NCBI RefSeq assembly: GCF_018812025.1
Contig: NC_063052.1
Coordinates: forward strand, 18,497,414 to 18,561,413
From: Megalobrama amblycephala
Lineage: Eukaryota > Chordata > Actinopteri > Cypriniformes > Xenocyprididae
Length of the DNA: 64,000 nucleotides
Reading direction: 5' to 3'
Shown here piece after piece: positions 13,461 to 24,789 of this stretch. Both the position numbers and the translations under genes were made by a program. The number at the start of each line of letters is the position of its first letter. The first letter of the stretch is position 1. The notes beneath the pieces were generated by a model. It made no database searches, had not been told where the DNA came from, and worked only from the letters and a program-made list of their open reading frames with translations.

Positions 13461-13955
13461 AAACAAAGCTTTAAAAATTAAGAATAAAATACTAAAACCA
13501 GTACACTACTATTACCTCCGCTATACTACTACTAATAATAATAATAATAGTTATTATTATTGTTGTTGTTGTTGTTATTGTTATTATTGGTAATATCATA
13601 ATTTAAACAAAGCTTTAAATAATAATAATAATAAAATATTAATTACAATACACTAACATTACCACTACTAGTAGTAGTATTACTACTACTACTTATAATA
13701 ATAATTATTATTATTATTATTCTTAATGTAATTATTTGTTATTATTGCTATTATTATAATTTAAACAAAGCTTTTAAAAAATAATAATAAAATACTACTT
13801 CTACTACTTATATTAATAATAATAATTATTATTCTTATTATTATTAACACAGCATTAATACTAATAGACACTATACTAATAGTACGTAATAAAAAAAATA
13901 TTATTATTAACACAGTGTTAATACTAATAAACACTATATTAATAGTACAAATATA
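13461..13955. repeat. Compound AAT/TTG-rich tandem repeat
   Basis: Three copies of a ~150-bp unit each start with AACAAAGCTTT (near 13462, 13606 and 13764) and contain trinucleotide runs of AAT, TAC and GTT. A separate duplicated block, 'cacagtgttaatactaata', repeats with a ~60-bp period at 13845-13950. It abuts the minisatellite at 14114. Confidence 0.8.
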
Positions 13956-14113
13956 CTACTATTTATTTATTTATTTATTTGTTTGTTTGTTCATTTGTTT
14001 ATGCAAGCTTTGTTTTTATTAGGTCAGTCCCTGAATTAAAATATATCTGAGAGACTTCCAAGAATATACATAAAAGAAGTACATGACACATGACATGCAA
14101 GAAAAAAAAATTA

Positions 14114-15922
14114 AATCGTGTGCACGATTTACTAATTCGTTCTCTCGATTTACTAAATTGTGCGCACGACTTACTAATCTGTTCCCTTGATTTACTAAAT
14201 TGTGCGCATGACTTAATAATTTGTTCCCTCGATTTACTAAATTGTGCGCACGACTTACTAATTCGTTCCTTCGATTTACTAAATTGTGCGCATGACTTAC
14301 TAATTTGTTCCCTCGATTTACTAAATTGTGCGCATGACTTACTAATTTGTTCCCTCGATTTACTAAATTGTGCGCATGACTTACTAATTCGTTCCCTCGA
14401 TTTACTAAATTGTGCGCACGATTTAGCAATTTGTTCCCTCGATTTATTAAATTGTGCGCACGACTTAATTCATTCCCTTGATTTACTAAATTGTGCGCAT
14501 GACTTAATAATTCGTTCCCTCGATTTACTAAATTGTGCGCACGACTTACTAATTCGTTTCTTCGATTTACTAAATTGTGCGCACGACTTACTAATTCGTT
14601 CCTTCGATTTACTAAATTGTGCGCATGACTTACTAATTTGTTCCCTCGATTTACTAAATTGTGCGCATGACTTACTAATTCGTTCCCTCGATTTACTAAA
14701 TTGTGCGCACGATTTACCAATTTGTTCCCTCGATTTACTAAATTATGCGCACGACTTAATTCATTCCCTTGATTTACTAAATTGTGCGCATGACTTACTA
14801 ATTCGTTCCCTCGATTTACTAAATTGTGCGCATGACTTACTAATTCGTTCCCTCGATTTACTAAATTGTGCGCATGATTTACCAATTTGTTCCCTCGATT
14901 TACTAAATTGTGCGCACGACTTACTAATTCGTTCCTTAGATTTACTAAATTGTGCGCATGACTTACTAATTTGTTCCCTCGATTTACTAAATTGTGCGCA
15001 TGACTTACTAATTCGTTCCCTCGATTTACTAAATTGTGCGCACGATTTACCAATTTGTTCCCTCGATTTACTAAATTGTGCGCACGACTTCATTCATTCC
15101 CTTGATTTACTAAATTGTGCGCATGACTTAATAATTCGTTCCCTCGATTTACTAAATTGTGCGCACGACTTACTAATTCGTTCCCTCTCGATTTACTAAA
15201 TTGTGCGCATGACTTACTAATTTGTTCCCTCGATTTACTAAATTGTGCGCATGACTTACTAATTCGTTCCCTCAATTTACTAAATTGTGCGCACGATTTA
15301 CCAATTTGTTCCCTCGATTTACTAAATTGTGCGCACGACTTAATTCATTCCCTTGATTTACTAAATTGTGCGCATGACTTACTAATTCGTTCCCTCGATT
15401 TACTAAATTGTGCGCATGACTTACTAATTCGTTCCCTCGATTTACTAAATTGTGCGCATGATTTACCAATTTGTTCCCTCGATTTACTAAATTGTGCGCA
15501 CGATTTACTAATCGTTCCCTCGATTTACTAAATTGCGCTTGACTTAATAATTCGTTCCCTCGATTTACTAAATTGTGCGCACGACTTACTAATTCGTTCC
15601 CTCGATTTACTAAATTGTGCGCATGACTTAATAATTCGTTCCCTCAATTTACTAAATTGTGTGCACGACTTACTAATTTGTTCCCTCGATTTATTAAATT
15701 GTGCGCACGACTTAATTCGTTCCCTCGATTTACTAAATTGTGCGCACGACTTAATAATTTGTTCCCTTGATTTACTAAATTGTGCGCACGACTTACTAAT
15801 TCGTTCCCTCGATTTACTAAATTGTGCACATGACTTACTAATTCGTTCCCTCGATTTACCAAATCATGCACACGATTTACTAAAACATGCACCCGATTTA
15901 TTATTTCGTTATTTAGATTTAG
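14114..15922. repeat. 42-bp minisatellite array, about 43 units
   Basis: Each 42-bp unit is made of two diverged 21-bp halves: GATTTACTAAATTGTGCGCA(C) and GACTTACTAATTCGTTCCCT(C). Variation is confined to a few positions (C/T in gcgcAC/AT, tactaa/taataa, and a 3-6 base loss in the aattcattccc variant). Because 42 is 14 codons, long open frames run through it on both strands; they are by-products and not genes. The last copies (15850-15922) fall back to plain degenerate 21-mers. Confidence 0.97.
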
Positions 15923-16070
15923 CCTACTATTTTTTTCCTGCATGTCATGTCCAGGGCTCCGTAGAACACAAATTATGTTCAGAAGTAAATGAATCTTTAA
16001 CAAAGTGTGCAACATTAATGTTGATCCAAAAAGAGAGAATGTGTGTGTCTCTTCCCATTTAAAATATTAA

Positions 16071-16676
16071 AGGGTTAGTTCACCCAAAAATGAAAATTCT
16101 GTCATTTATTACTCATTGTCATTCCACACCCAAAAGACCTTCATTCAGCTTCGGAACACAAATTAAGATATTTTTAATGAAATCTGAGCGCTCTCAGACA
16201 GCAATTTAACCACCACTGTCAAGGCCCAGAAAGGTATACTAAAGAATTTTATGAAGCGACAAAAATACTTTTGTGCGCAAAAACAAAACAAAATGTCAAA
16301 TTCACATGCGTCATCTACAGCATCGGCCAATAGTGAGTTGGCATTCAGACGTAAACACAGAAGCACTGCACTGTGCTTACTGCGTCATCTGCATAGGAGA
16401 CTGACATGGAAGAGAAGAGATTGTTGATTAAAGTCATTATTTTAGTTTTGTTTTTGTGCACAAAAAATATTCTTGTCACTTCGTAACATTAAGGTTGAAC
16501 CACTGTAGACTATTTTAACAATGTCTTTAGTACCTTTCTGGACCTTGAATGTGGTAATTAAATTGCTGTCTGAGGAGTCAGAGAGCTCTCGGATTTCATC
16601 AAAAATATCTTAATTTGTGTTACAGAGATGAACGAAGGTCTTACAGGTTTGGAACAACATGAAGGTGACTAATCCT
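16071..16676. mobile_element. TTAA-flanked fold-back MITE, family A
   Basis: Begins AGGGTTAGTTCACCC and ends with the worn inverse GGTGACTAATCCT. TTAA is at 16067-16070 and 16677-16680. The left and right arms are inverted copies of each other (for example 'aattaagatatttttaatga' and 'catcaaaaatatcttaattt'). Confidence 0.85.
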
Positions 16677-16689
16677 TTAAATTCTTGTT

Positions 16690-17247
16690 TTTAGGTTTTG
16701 CCATTTTAATTTTCTCATTTGTGTCAGGATCAGTCAATTTTTTTTTCTTTTCTTTTTTGAAATGTGTTGACCATGTGTCACACAGATCTGCAGATTCTAA
16801 CAAAGCGCTGTGAGAGATTGTGAAGCCCATCACATGCTCTGTATCTCACCGCCTGACATCTCTCTATTACAGCATTCACTGAGCCCAGACTTCATTTCAC
16901 ACAAACCTGCTGCTGCATTATCATCAGCGCTCATCTAAACTCACAACCTTTCCCTGAATTTAAGGATCATCTTCCACCTGCTTCAAACTGCCTCACTGAT
17001 GTGGCTCCAGATCAAAATGTTTAACGATACACATGAAATAATAGAACAGTACGACTTTAAGTGATTAGACAAAGACCTGAAAAACCTTGTATGTTATCAG
17101 ATTATTCATGTATAATGCCTAATTTATGATAAATGCTCGAATTTGTTTTAAACAAGCAAATATTTAAAACCTCTCCATCAATACTCATCTGTTTCATAGG
17201 AAACAACCATTAAAACCAATTAGCAGTTAGGACATTATTACTGCAAT
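16690..17247. other. Unique spacer beyond the tbxta 3' end
   Basis: About 16770-17000 is repeat-free and of mixed composition, without a coding frame. It could hold regulatory sequence, but nothing specific is recognised. Confidence 0.35.
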
Positions 17248-17458
17248 TTCATGATTTGTTATCATAACATTTTTTCTTTTGTTAAATCAACTTAGATAAT
17301 TAATGTAGTTCAGCTAACATAATATTTTGAGTTTCTGTTGATTAAACCAATCGTCTTCATAGTATTAACTCAAATTTTTAATTTCAGTGAACTCAAAATT
17401 TTAAGGCAACCAGGTAACTTACTTTTTTTAAGTTAAACCAACAATCTTTTTTACAGTG
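17248..17458 (+). repeat. Dispersed repeat, copy 1 of an inverted pair around tbxta
   Basis: This copy starts near CATGATTTGTTATCATAAC and ends at TTTACAGTG. The sequence at 22336-22516 is its reverse complement with modest divergence, including the shared 'ttgagtttctgttgatta' core. The two copies face each other across tbxta. Confidence 0.75.
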
Positions 17459-17640
17459 ACACCCTTTTAAAATGATCAATTGATATTCTAATAATTATAG
17501 CAGTGTGTTATTATTTGTTCCTTACAATGTCAAGATTTGTGCATAAAAGTCCCTTGAATAAACCAAATGTTAATAATATGACAAATAGGTAAGTAAAGAC
17601 CACTGGCAAGTGTTTGACAGGGGAAAAAAAAGAAATTTAA

Positions 17641-17646
17641 TTTATT
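17641..17646 (-). terminator. tbxta: Likely tbxta polyadenylation signal
   Basis: TTTATT on the + strand is AATAAA in the transcript. It lies about 625 bases after the stop codon, which fits a mid-length 3' UTR. A second candidate is at 17887-17892. Which is used cannot be told from sequence. Confidence 0.5.
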
Positions 17647-18269
17647 ATTAAAATGACATAAATAAAACTCACAAAGAGTCCAACAAATACAAATAGATAG
17701 ATATGTACAAATGATTTCTCTATAGGACGGATTGCAGACATAACTACAGGGTCACTTTTTTTTTAAACCATTTTCACCATTTTAAACTAAACAGCAAATT
17801 CTGCCTTTCTCTTGTTGTACAGAAAGCACAGGTCAGACTGTTACAGTTACATACTGTAATACAATGAAAATGGTCGTTAATTTCTATTTATTTACACACA
17901 TATACATTTTAGTGAGTCAACAGCACGATTTGGTCTTATTAATCTTTTAGATAATATTATTAAGAATAAACACCATAATTGGCCCCATTTTTTGGCAGAT
18001 GATGGTTTTTGTAAATATAGATACTCTATGATTAAGCGATTGTCTCTTATCAGATATTGATTGTGTTATCGCATGCCACAATATCATACACACGTGATTT
18101 TTTTTAAAAATAGACCCGTTTTCTGATTGTCGAAACGGCGAGAAGCTCTTCTACGTTCCCTCTGGAAGTAGGCCAGCCTTTGTAGGATCTTGACCTCAGA
18201 TCAAGTCCCATACTGCACCATCAGTCACAGAGTCTCAGTTGGAATTAAAGCAGGCGCTTCATCTGGAAC

Positions 18270-20887
18270 TCAGTAGCTCTGTGCCACAGGCGCCCAGGAT
18301 GCTGTAAGCCTGGCGATGGAGCTCTCAAACTGGGCATCTCCCACGCCAACCTCGCTCAGGCCTGGATCATACATAGAGGAGGGAGAAGACACGGGCAGAG
18401 AAGAGGTCAGCCCAGAGTAGGACACCGAAGAACCGCGCAGGAACTGAGACGTCAGGCCGCCCGTGATGGACCCCGATGCTGAGCCCGACGGGGTGAGGGT
18501 CGTCCCCGCAACGGACCACAAGCTTGGGTACTGGCTATAAACATAGAAAGTACATGGTTAGTTAGCAAATCCATTGGTCAGTCGTTGTTATTTATACAAA
18601 AAAATAAGAAAGATCATTGTTTATGTGTGGAAAGTACTGACCTGGTGTTTGAGGTAGTGTTGGTGGTGTGGGCCAGGGTGCCCATGCCACTGGAGTTGGG
18701 TATCTGCAGGGCTGACCAGCTATCGTGAGAAGCAAGACTTCCTGAAGAGTTGTCCATGTAGTTATCTAAAAGCAAAATACAAGTAAAGTAAATAAATGGA
18801 AAGGAATAGATTGAAATACACAATAAAAACGCTTTCTGAGTGAGAGAAACTGCTGTGAATGGCAATGTTACTGTGCTAAAATGGACTGAGTTTTAACTAT
18901 AAAGGTTTCAAGTCTGCCAATTTCATTTTTTCGGCTGCACACCCTCAGAAACCAACTACTGCCTTGATCAATATTATAAAAAAACATCCGTCCCACTTTA
19001 TATTAAGTCTACAATGCACTTATTGTGTACATCCATGTTTTTACATTGTACTTATATTTTAAAAAAATACCTGCATGTAATTAAATACTTCATTTTAATA
19101 CAAAGTATATTTCTTTTTCTTGTCATTACTTGTTTAGTGTATAAGGCTTTGCCAGTAAAGTACTTTAAGCTGAATTGAACTGAATGAATTTGCTCTTACT
19201 GGTGGTAGTGCTGCGGTGGGGGTAATGGCTGGGATACGGAGCGGCTCTGTGGTTCCTCAGGCTGGAGTATCTCTCACAGTATGAGCCGGAGGAGTGAACA
19301 GGAGCCCCACTGAACTGAGGAGGGCTGCTGCTGGGGCCCATAGGGCCGTTACTGGGCAGGAACCAGCCACCAACTGTTGGAGGAAGATGCAAATGTTAAA
19401 TATGCTATAAGACACTGTTTGAGGGGAAGATTTAGTTGTTTATAAAGTTCTTTTGAGTGTTGGTTCACTTACGTTGTGAGTATCCAGATTGCTGATTGTC
19501 AGTGCTGTGGTCTGGGACTTCCTTGTGGTCACTTCTGTTAACATGACAACAAAAAATGTTCAGTTGTAATCATGAACATCAACAGTAACGGAATGGCTTT
19601 TAAAGAGAAATTGTCTCATAATTGTATTTTTTCTTGTACCTTTCTTTGGCATCTAGGAATGCTTTGGCAAATGGATTGTGCTTAATCTTCAGAGCTGTGA
19701 TCTGAAAAATAATTCAGGATTAGAGCAAATGAATATAAAGGAAAATGTTCAATGAATACAACATTTTGAAGGTTGAGGACACATCTCAGGAGTCATTTAA
19801 CAAACACTCACCTCTTCATTCTGATAAGCTGTGACTGCAATAAACTGGGTCTCAGGAAAAGACTGACTGCTGATCATTTTCTGAATCCCACCGACTTTCA
19901 CTATGTGAATTCTGGGTTCGTATTTGTGCAAAGAGTTCAACATAATCTAAAAGAGAAGAAGAAATGATTGTTTTCATTAGTAATTTCATGAATGTTGAAT
20001 ATAATTTCAATTTTAAGTATAATTTAAACAAAATAATATGTAAAATATTTAACTCCTAACAAAAACGGTATACTTTTACTGTAAACTTTTTTATTTTTAT
20101 TAATTTTACCATTGAGAACTAAAGATTTCCTTTACCTGTCCTCCTCCATTGAGTTTATTGGAGAGTTTGACTTTGCTGAAAGAGACGGGAGCTTTCATCC
20201 AGTGCGCGCCGAAGTTGGGTGAGTCTGGGTGGATGTAGACGCAGCTCGGACTCTGAGGTTCGGGTTTCCCGCCGGGAACCCATTCGCCGTTCACATATTT
20301 CCACCGGTTATTATCGGCCGCCACGAAGTCCAGCAGGACCGAGTACATTGCGTTGGGGTCGAGACCGGTGACACTGGCTCTGAGCACGGGAAACATTCGC
20401 CTAGAAGACGAGACAAAGATTTGTCAGAACATTTTAATAGTATTCAAACTTGATGAACTCGACAAGTATTATCGCGATAAAACTAGAACGCTAATGAACA
20501 ACCGATTCGTAACCATAGCAACGCTAGTGAAACTTTATTTTAGCGACGAATGACTACTGAGAATGTCTAGCGTAACTTCAGGAACCATTTTCATTACTTT
20601 TTTTTTTACGTTAGATTAGGGGCAGTAACGTTATAAAAAAAAACATATAGGGAGCGTTTTAATGCAGTGAATTCTATCAACTGTTGTCAAATCTCAACAT
20701 ACCTTCCAGTCTTAGTGACAATCATTTCATTGGTAAGTTCTTTAAATTTGGTCCACAACTCCGCGTCTTCAAGGGAAAGTTTAATATCCCGCTCGGACGC
20801 GTCGCCTTTCTCGCTGCCCTTCTGAAATTCGCTCTCCACGGCGCTCAGGAGGTGATCCAAGCGCTGATCGGGACTTGAGGAAGACAT
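18270..20887 (-). CDS. tbxta: T-box transcription factor Ta (no tail / Brachyury), eight exons
   Basis: Coding exons in transcript order: 20887-20703, 20400-20136, 19946-19812, 19701-19640, 19534-19473, 19373-19200, 18765-18642, 18534-18270 (stop TGA at 18272-18270). They total 1272 bp and 423 residues, all with GT/AG introns and consistent phases. The T-box spans roughly residues 40-220. T-box signature 1, [20 protein letters not shown], is at residues 44-63. Signature 2, [19 protein letters not shown], is at 118-136. [12 protein letters not shown] lies at the end of exon 3 and the recognition stretch [13 protein letters not shown] in exon 4. The rest is a Ser/Pro/Gly/Thr-rich regulatory tail ending in APVAQSY. 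Brachyury binds TCACACCT-type sites in the nucleus and drives notochord and posterior mesoderm formation. Length equals zebrafish Ntla as I recall it, with only a few substitutions (for example S at residue 3, and SG in PPQFSGAP). This orthologue assignment over tbxtb rests on that near-identity. The gene is intact. Confidence 0.98.
18988..19085. mobile_element. Partial hAT-type MITE in tbxta intron 6
   Basis: Shares the end CGTCCCACTTTATATTAAGT and the phrase 'caatgcacttattgtgtac' with the complete element at 6219-6589. Only a fragment remains, between exons 7 and 6 of tbxta. Confidence 0.6.
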
Positions 20888-20992
20888 ATTTCCGATAAAA
20901 TAAACCTTGGGTTAAGTCCGAAATCACCAAATCCCGTTGGGTCACGATGCTTTGACAGCACGACTCAATCTGCCCTTTTAACGCGCCGGGAG

Positions 20993-21003
20993 CCTTTTTA
21001 AAG
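20993..21003 (-). promoter_or_regulatory. tbxta: TATA-like box of tbxta
   Basis: On the minus strand the sequence reads CCTTTAAAAAGGC, in a GC-rich setting, about 105-115 bases before the ATG. A start site about 30 bases downstream would give a 5' UTR of roughly 75-85 bases, in keeping with the known short leader of this gene. It is inferred from motif and position only. Confidence 0.5.
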
Positions 21004-21413
21004 GCCCGATACTGAGCTCCTGCTGTTACGGGGCGTGACCCGGAGCGCGAGACCAGGCCCATCTCGCCCTAATAGCGCCCGATAATTTGTCGCCACAAAA
21101 CGGAAAGTATTCATAGTGGCACGTTACAAAGTGTTAAAGTGCTTGAAGAAAGTCTACAGTCACTGAAAAATGTTTAAGATACATAGGCCTTTGTGAAAAT
21201 AATAATAATAATAATAATGAAATAAAAAAATGTAAAAAATGACATCATTAACAAACTAAGCACAATTTAAGCTATTACACTGGACAATAATAATGTTTTT
21301 GAATTTGAAACTGATTCTGAAAATACTTTACACACTTTTAGGCTACTTGTTCTGTCTTTTATTGTGACTATTAGCTATTAGCATATTATTAAATAGCCTA
21401 GTTTAAATACATT

Positions 21414-21469
<56 letters not shown>
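21414..21469. repeat. (AT)n microsatellite in the tbxta upstream region
   Basis: About 27 AT repeats roughly 530 bases upstream of the tbxta ATG. Confidence 0.95.
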
Positions 21470-21471
<2 letters not shown>

Positions 21472-21599
21472 TAGCCTATTCTTATTATTAGAATTATTTT
21501 AATGTAAACATTGACCAAAATGCTCGTTTTATAAGAACATCGGAGTATATAGCCTATATATGGTGGAATGATTGGCTAAATCCAAACTTGTTTTCATTT

Positions 21600-21910
21600 T
21601 CGCGAACTCGCCTTTGAAACAAAAGAAGGAAGAGAGACAGTGTCTGCTCCCTCGGTGCCTTTGAACTCAGCTGTATATTTGCGAATAATGCTAATCTTTT
21701 GTTGTCCCAGATACACATGTGAGAAAGCTCGTGTTTACTGGGACGGGCCATTAGGATGCGGCCATTGACGCGTCCTGCGCCAGTGCTCGACTGAAGTGTG
21801 GATGGCCCAAAGGTGATTTGTGTGAATTCCCTTAATCCAGCATGACTCCAGCCAGATAAGTGTCCTACAGCAATATCTGGGATATTTATGTGCTGCTTTT
21901 CGGCCTGAAT
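21600..21910. promoter_or_regulatory. tbxta: Candidate tbxta upstream regulatory region
   Basis: This is a repeat-free, GC-richer stretch 0.7-1.0 kb upstream of tbxta. It contains two CTTTGAA motifs (21612-21618 and 21659-21665) that fit the TCF/LEF consensus, plus a TAATCC homeodomain-type site at 21833-21838. Brachyury genes are known Wnt and Nodal targets, so such sites are plausible. Short motifs also occur by chance, so this is inference. Confidence 0.35.
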
Positions 21911-22335
21911 TTTAACACGTACCTCAAATATAGTCTATACAGCTTGGAACTTTTTTTCTTTGTTTAAAATAATAAATAAACATAAAATTACTTACTTCTT
22001 ATGAGTAGGCTATTTAAATAGGCTACTTAAATTAAGCTATAAATGTAACAATATTTTTGTTGTTTTAAAAATTGGATTGGCCTATTGTTTACTTCGTGGC
22101 AGTTTTCATTTAAAGTAATGAATGGTACAGTCAATAAATGTAGCTCGGATTATATTAGGGTTCTTGACACGAGAAGTTGAGCAATGGCTTGCATTGTGAC
22201 ATGTTATACTTCATCTAAACCTAGTGTAAACAACTGAAACATTTCTAATTCATTTGTAATTGTAAGTTGTGTTTATATATAAATCTTCTAAAATCTATAT
22301 GAAGTTTTTGAAGACACTTTATGGAATACTTTTTA

Positions 22336-22516
22336 CACTGTAAAAAACTGTTGATTTAACTTAAAATTTTGTTCATTGAAATTAAAAAATTGAGTTAATA
22401 CAATGAAGGCGATTGATTTAATCAACAGAAACTCAAAATATTATGTTATATGAACTTTTAAGTATCTAAGTTGATTTGACAAAAAAAAAAGTTATGATAA
22501 CAAATCATGAAAATAT
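22336..22516 (-). repeat. Dispersed repeat, copy 2 of an inverted pair around tbxta
   Basis: Reverse complement of the repeat at 17248-17458: begins CACTGTAAAAAACTGTTGAT and ends near GATAACAAATCATGAAAA. Confidence 0.75.
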
Positions 22517-23010
22517 TTTTTAATAGTCTTAAAATTAATACGTCATGCAATGGGACCATTATACTTCAATAAAAAGGCATCTAAAATATATATTTAACCT
22601 AATATCTTCATGTTTGGAAAAAAAAACATGCAACAACAATGAAAACCAGCTTTAATTCACTGAGGCAGTTACTTAGAATTATTGATTAAGTATTTTATAA
22701 ACACGACCAGCCTCCCTTATTTAGCCTATATTGTCTCACAATTGACAGCGCATTATATTTTTCTTACATGATCTAAGATGGTAGGCATTGATGTGGACTG
22801 TTTTAAGTTTAAAAGAGCTCTGTGAATCGGTGTCTCTCTGACGCACTTGGAGTTGATGATAGAGGATGTTGATGTAGTCCGCACTTCTCAGGGGCCATAA
22901 ATGTGAAGGGCCCTCACACCTTTCCACTGCTTAGATTCAGCTGATTTACAGACTAACAAACAGCCTGTCATCAGTCACATCAAGCTCACTCTCCTGTCCT
23001 GAGCTTCTGT
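22517..23010. other. tbxta upstream flank
   Basis: AT-rich to 22735, then a mixed-composition, repeat-free stretch at 22740-22990 that includes a T-box half-site. No coding frame is credible. Confidence 0.35.
22914..22921 (+). promoter_or_regulatory. T-box half-site TCACACCT
   Basis: This is a perfect match to the Brachyury/T-box half-site, about 2.0 kb upstream of the tbxta start. It could serve autoregulation. An 8-base match is expected about twice by chance in 64 kb on both strands, and another occurs at about 55737 inside a transposon. Confidence 0.25.
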
Positions 23011-23023
23011 TTCATTCTCTTTC

Positions 23024-23300
23024 TCACACACACACACACGTTTGTTTTTGTGAATTGTGGGGACATTCCATAGGCATAATGATTTTTATACTGTACAAAC
23101 CGTATTTTTTGTCGCCTTACACCTATCACAGGAAACATTTTTACTTTCTCACAAAAACTCATTCTGTATGATTTATAAGCCTTTTGAAAAATGGGGACAT
23201 GGGGTAATGTCCTCATAAGTCACACTCTCCTTAGTCATACCTATGTCATTATACAAATTTGTGTCCTGATATGTCACAAAAACGTGTGCACACACACACA
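23024..23300. repeat. CA-flanked dispersed repeat, copy 1
   Basis: Starts in a CA run followed by CGTTTG, then 'ggggacattccatag', and later 'cattctgtatgatttataag' and 'atggggaca'. It closes in another CA run. The same sequence of phrases recurs at 23868-24055 in direct orientation. Confidence 0.7.
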
Positions 23301-23867
23301 CGCATTATACTTTGTTTCCTTCGATACACTTGGGGAAATGACAAGCTCACTCAACCTCTGATATTCGACAACCATGATTATTATATTTGGGCTAGAATTA
23401 CTGACTTAAAATATTACATATGAGCTTATTTTTAAATGAAACCTAACTTTTGTTAAACATATTGCAGATTTAAATACAATTTCATCTTTCAGCAGAAATA
23501 GAAATACATAATAATAATAAGTGAACCTGTAGTTGCTATATACCCGATCTGACCCATAAACCAGTGTATTATTCGATTGTAAAGTTAATCACATGAAAGT
23601 ACACAGCTTTTTAATGTTGATGTAGGTTTTGTGCGAGCGGTTCTGCTCGGCGATGTAGGGGTTAAGAGATGCTGCCTTTCCCTGGCACAAGGACACTCTC
23701 ACCTCAGTGAGAAATATTACAGAGGACTGGTGCTCCACAAAAGGACAGTTATAAGAGAAGATGCATATTTTCCACACTTCTCCTCTCTGGCCTAAATCAG
23801 TAAACAGGGGAGTCAGATGAGTCAGTCTTTGAAAAATAAAAGAGACAAGACACACACATAGACATAC

Positions 23868-24055
23868 GCGCACACACACACGTTTCCATGTTTTATGGGG
23901 ACATTCCATAGACAATGATTTTTATACTGTTCAAACTGTATATTCTATTCCCGAAACCTACTCATCACTGAAAACTTTCTGAATTTTTACATTTTCAAAA
24001 AACATCATTCTGTATGATTTATAAGCTGTTTTTTTTCTCATGGGGACTCCAAATT
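23868..24055. repeat. CA-flanked dispersed repeat, copy 2
   Basis: Direct-orientation copy of the repeat at 23024-23300, sharing 'ggggacattccata', 'aatgatttttatactgt' and 'cattctgtatgatttataag'. It is shorter at its right end. Confidence 0.7.
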
Positions 24056-24104
24056 GCTCCAAAATTGAATCATTTTTTATTGTGTTAATAAATAATGTTA
24101 TTTT

Positions 24105-24270
24105 TGAGTCTTTCATTAATAGGCAGTTAAAAAGATCAGCATTTATTTAAAATATAAATATTTTGTAACTTTATAAATGTCACTTTTAATCAATTTAACG
24201 CATCCTTGCTGAATAAAAGTATTCATTTCTTTAAAAATAACTGTTAGTGACCTCAAACTTTTGATGTAGC
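24105..24270 (+). repeat. Fragment of the retro-like repeat seen in full at 25430
   Basis: Shares 'gcatttatttaaaatataaa', 'cctttgctgaataaaa' (here 'ccttgctgaataaaa') and a closing 'ctcaaacttttga' with the longer copy. Confidence 0.6.
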
Positions 24271-24363
24271 ATTTTATATTACCTATTAGTATACACTGTA
24301 TACATACATTACATAGTACAGTACATTTATTTCTTTTTCTTTTGTCTCACTGTTTAAGACTAG

Positions 24364-24384
24364 ACACACACACACACACACACC
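24364..24384. repeat. (CA)n microsatellite
   Basis: Ten CA units. Confidence 0.8.
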
Positions 24385-24789
24385 AACATGGTGTTTAATC
24401 AAAAGTTGTTGTTGTTGCTGCTGTCCATCGTTCATAAATTTGTCATAAAGTTTTCAGCTGTTTTGTGGAGACAGTCAAGCTCCAAAATTAACTGTTATGT
24501 TTATTATGTTGATTGATAATCATTATTTAATCATATTTTAGCCTGAATGATTTGTTAATAAACTAAATGTTTTTGCTGTAAACGCATGCAAAACGCAAGT
24601 AATTATGTCAGCCATTTTGAATTCAATTTCAGTTTATAAGTGCAATTGACGCGAGTGCACGCAAGCATCAATGAAATCAGAATTTTAAAATCACAAGCCA
24701 GTTTTTTCAGCACAGCTGTCATTGCATTTGAAGTGGTTTTATAACCGAAGACAGACTGAAGCAGTGGAGGACGGTGCATGTGTATGTGG

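Noticed and set aside
14019..15531. Long open frames of 344-369 codons on both strands
   Set aside because: They are the translation of a 42-bp minisatellite whose period is a multiple of three. There is no non-repetitive domain.
14114..15922. CRISPR-like regular array
   Set aside because: Repeats are contiguous without unique spacers, and the organism is a fish.
20229..20453. Plus-strand frame across tbxta exon 2
   Set aside because: Antisense shadow of the T-box exon.
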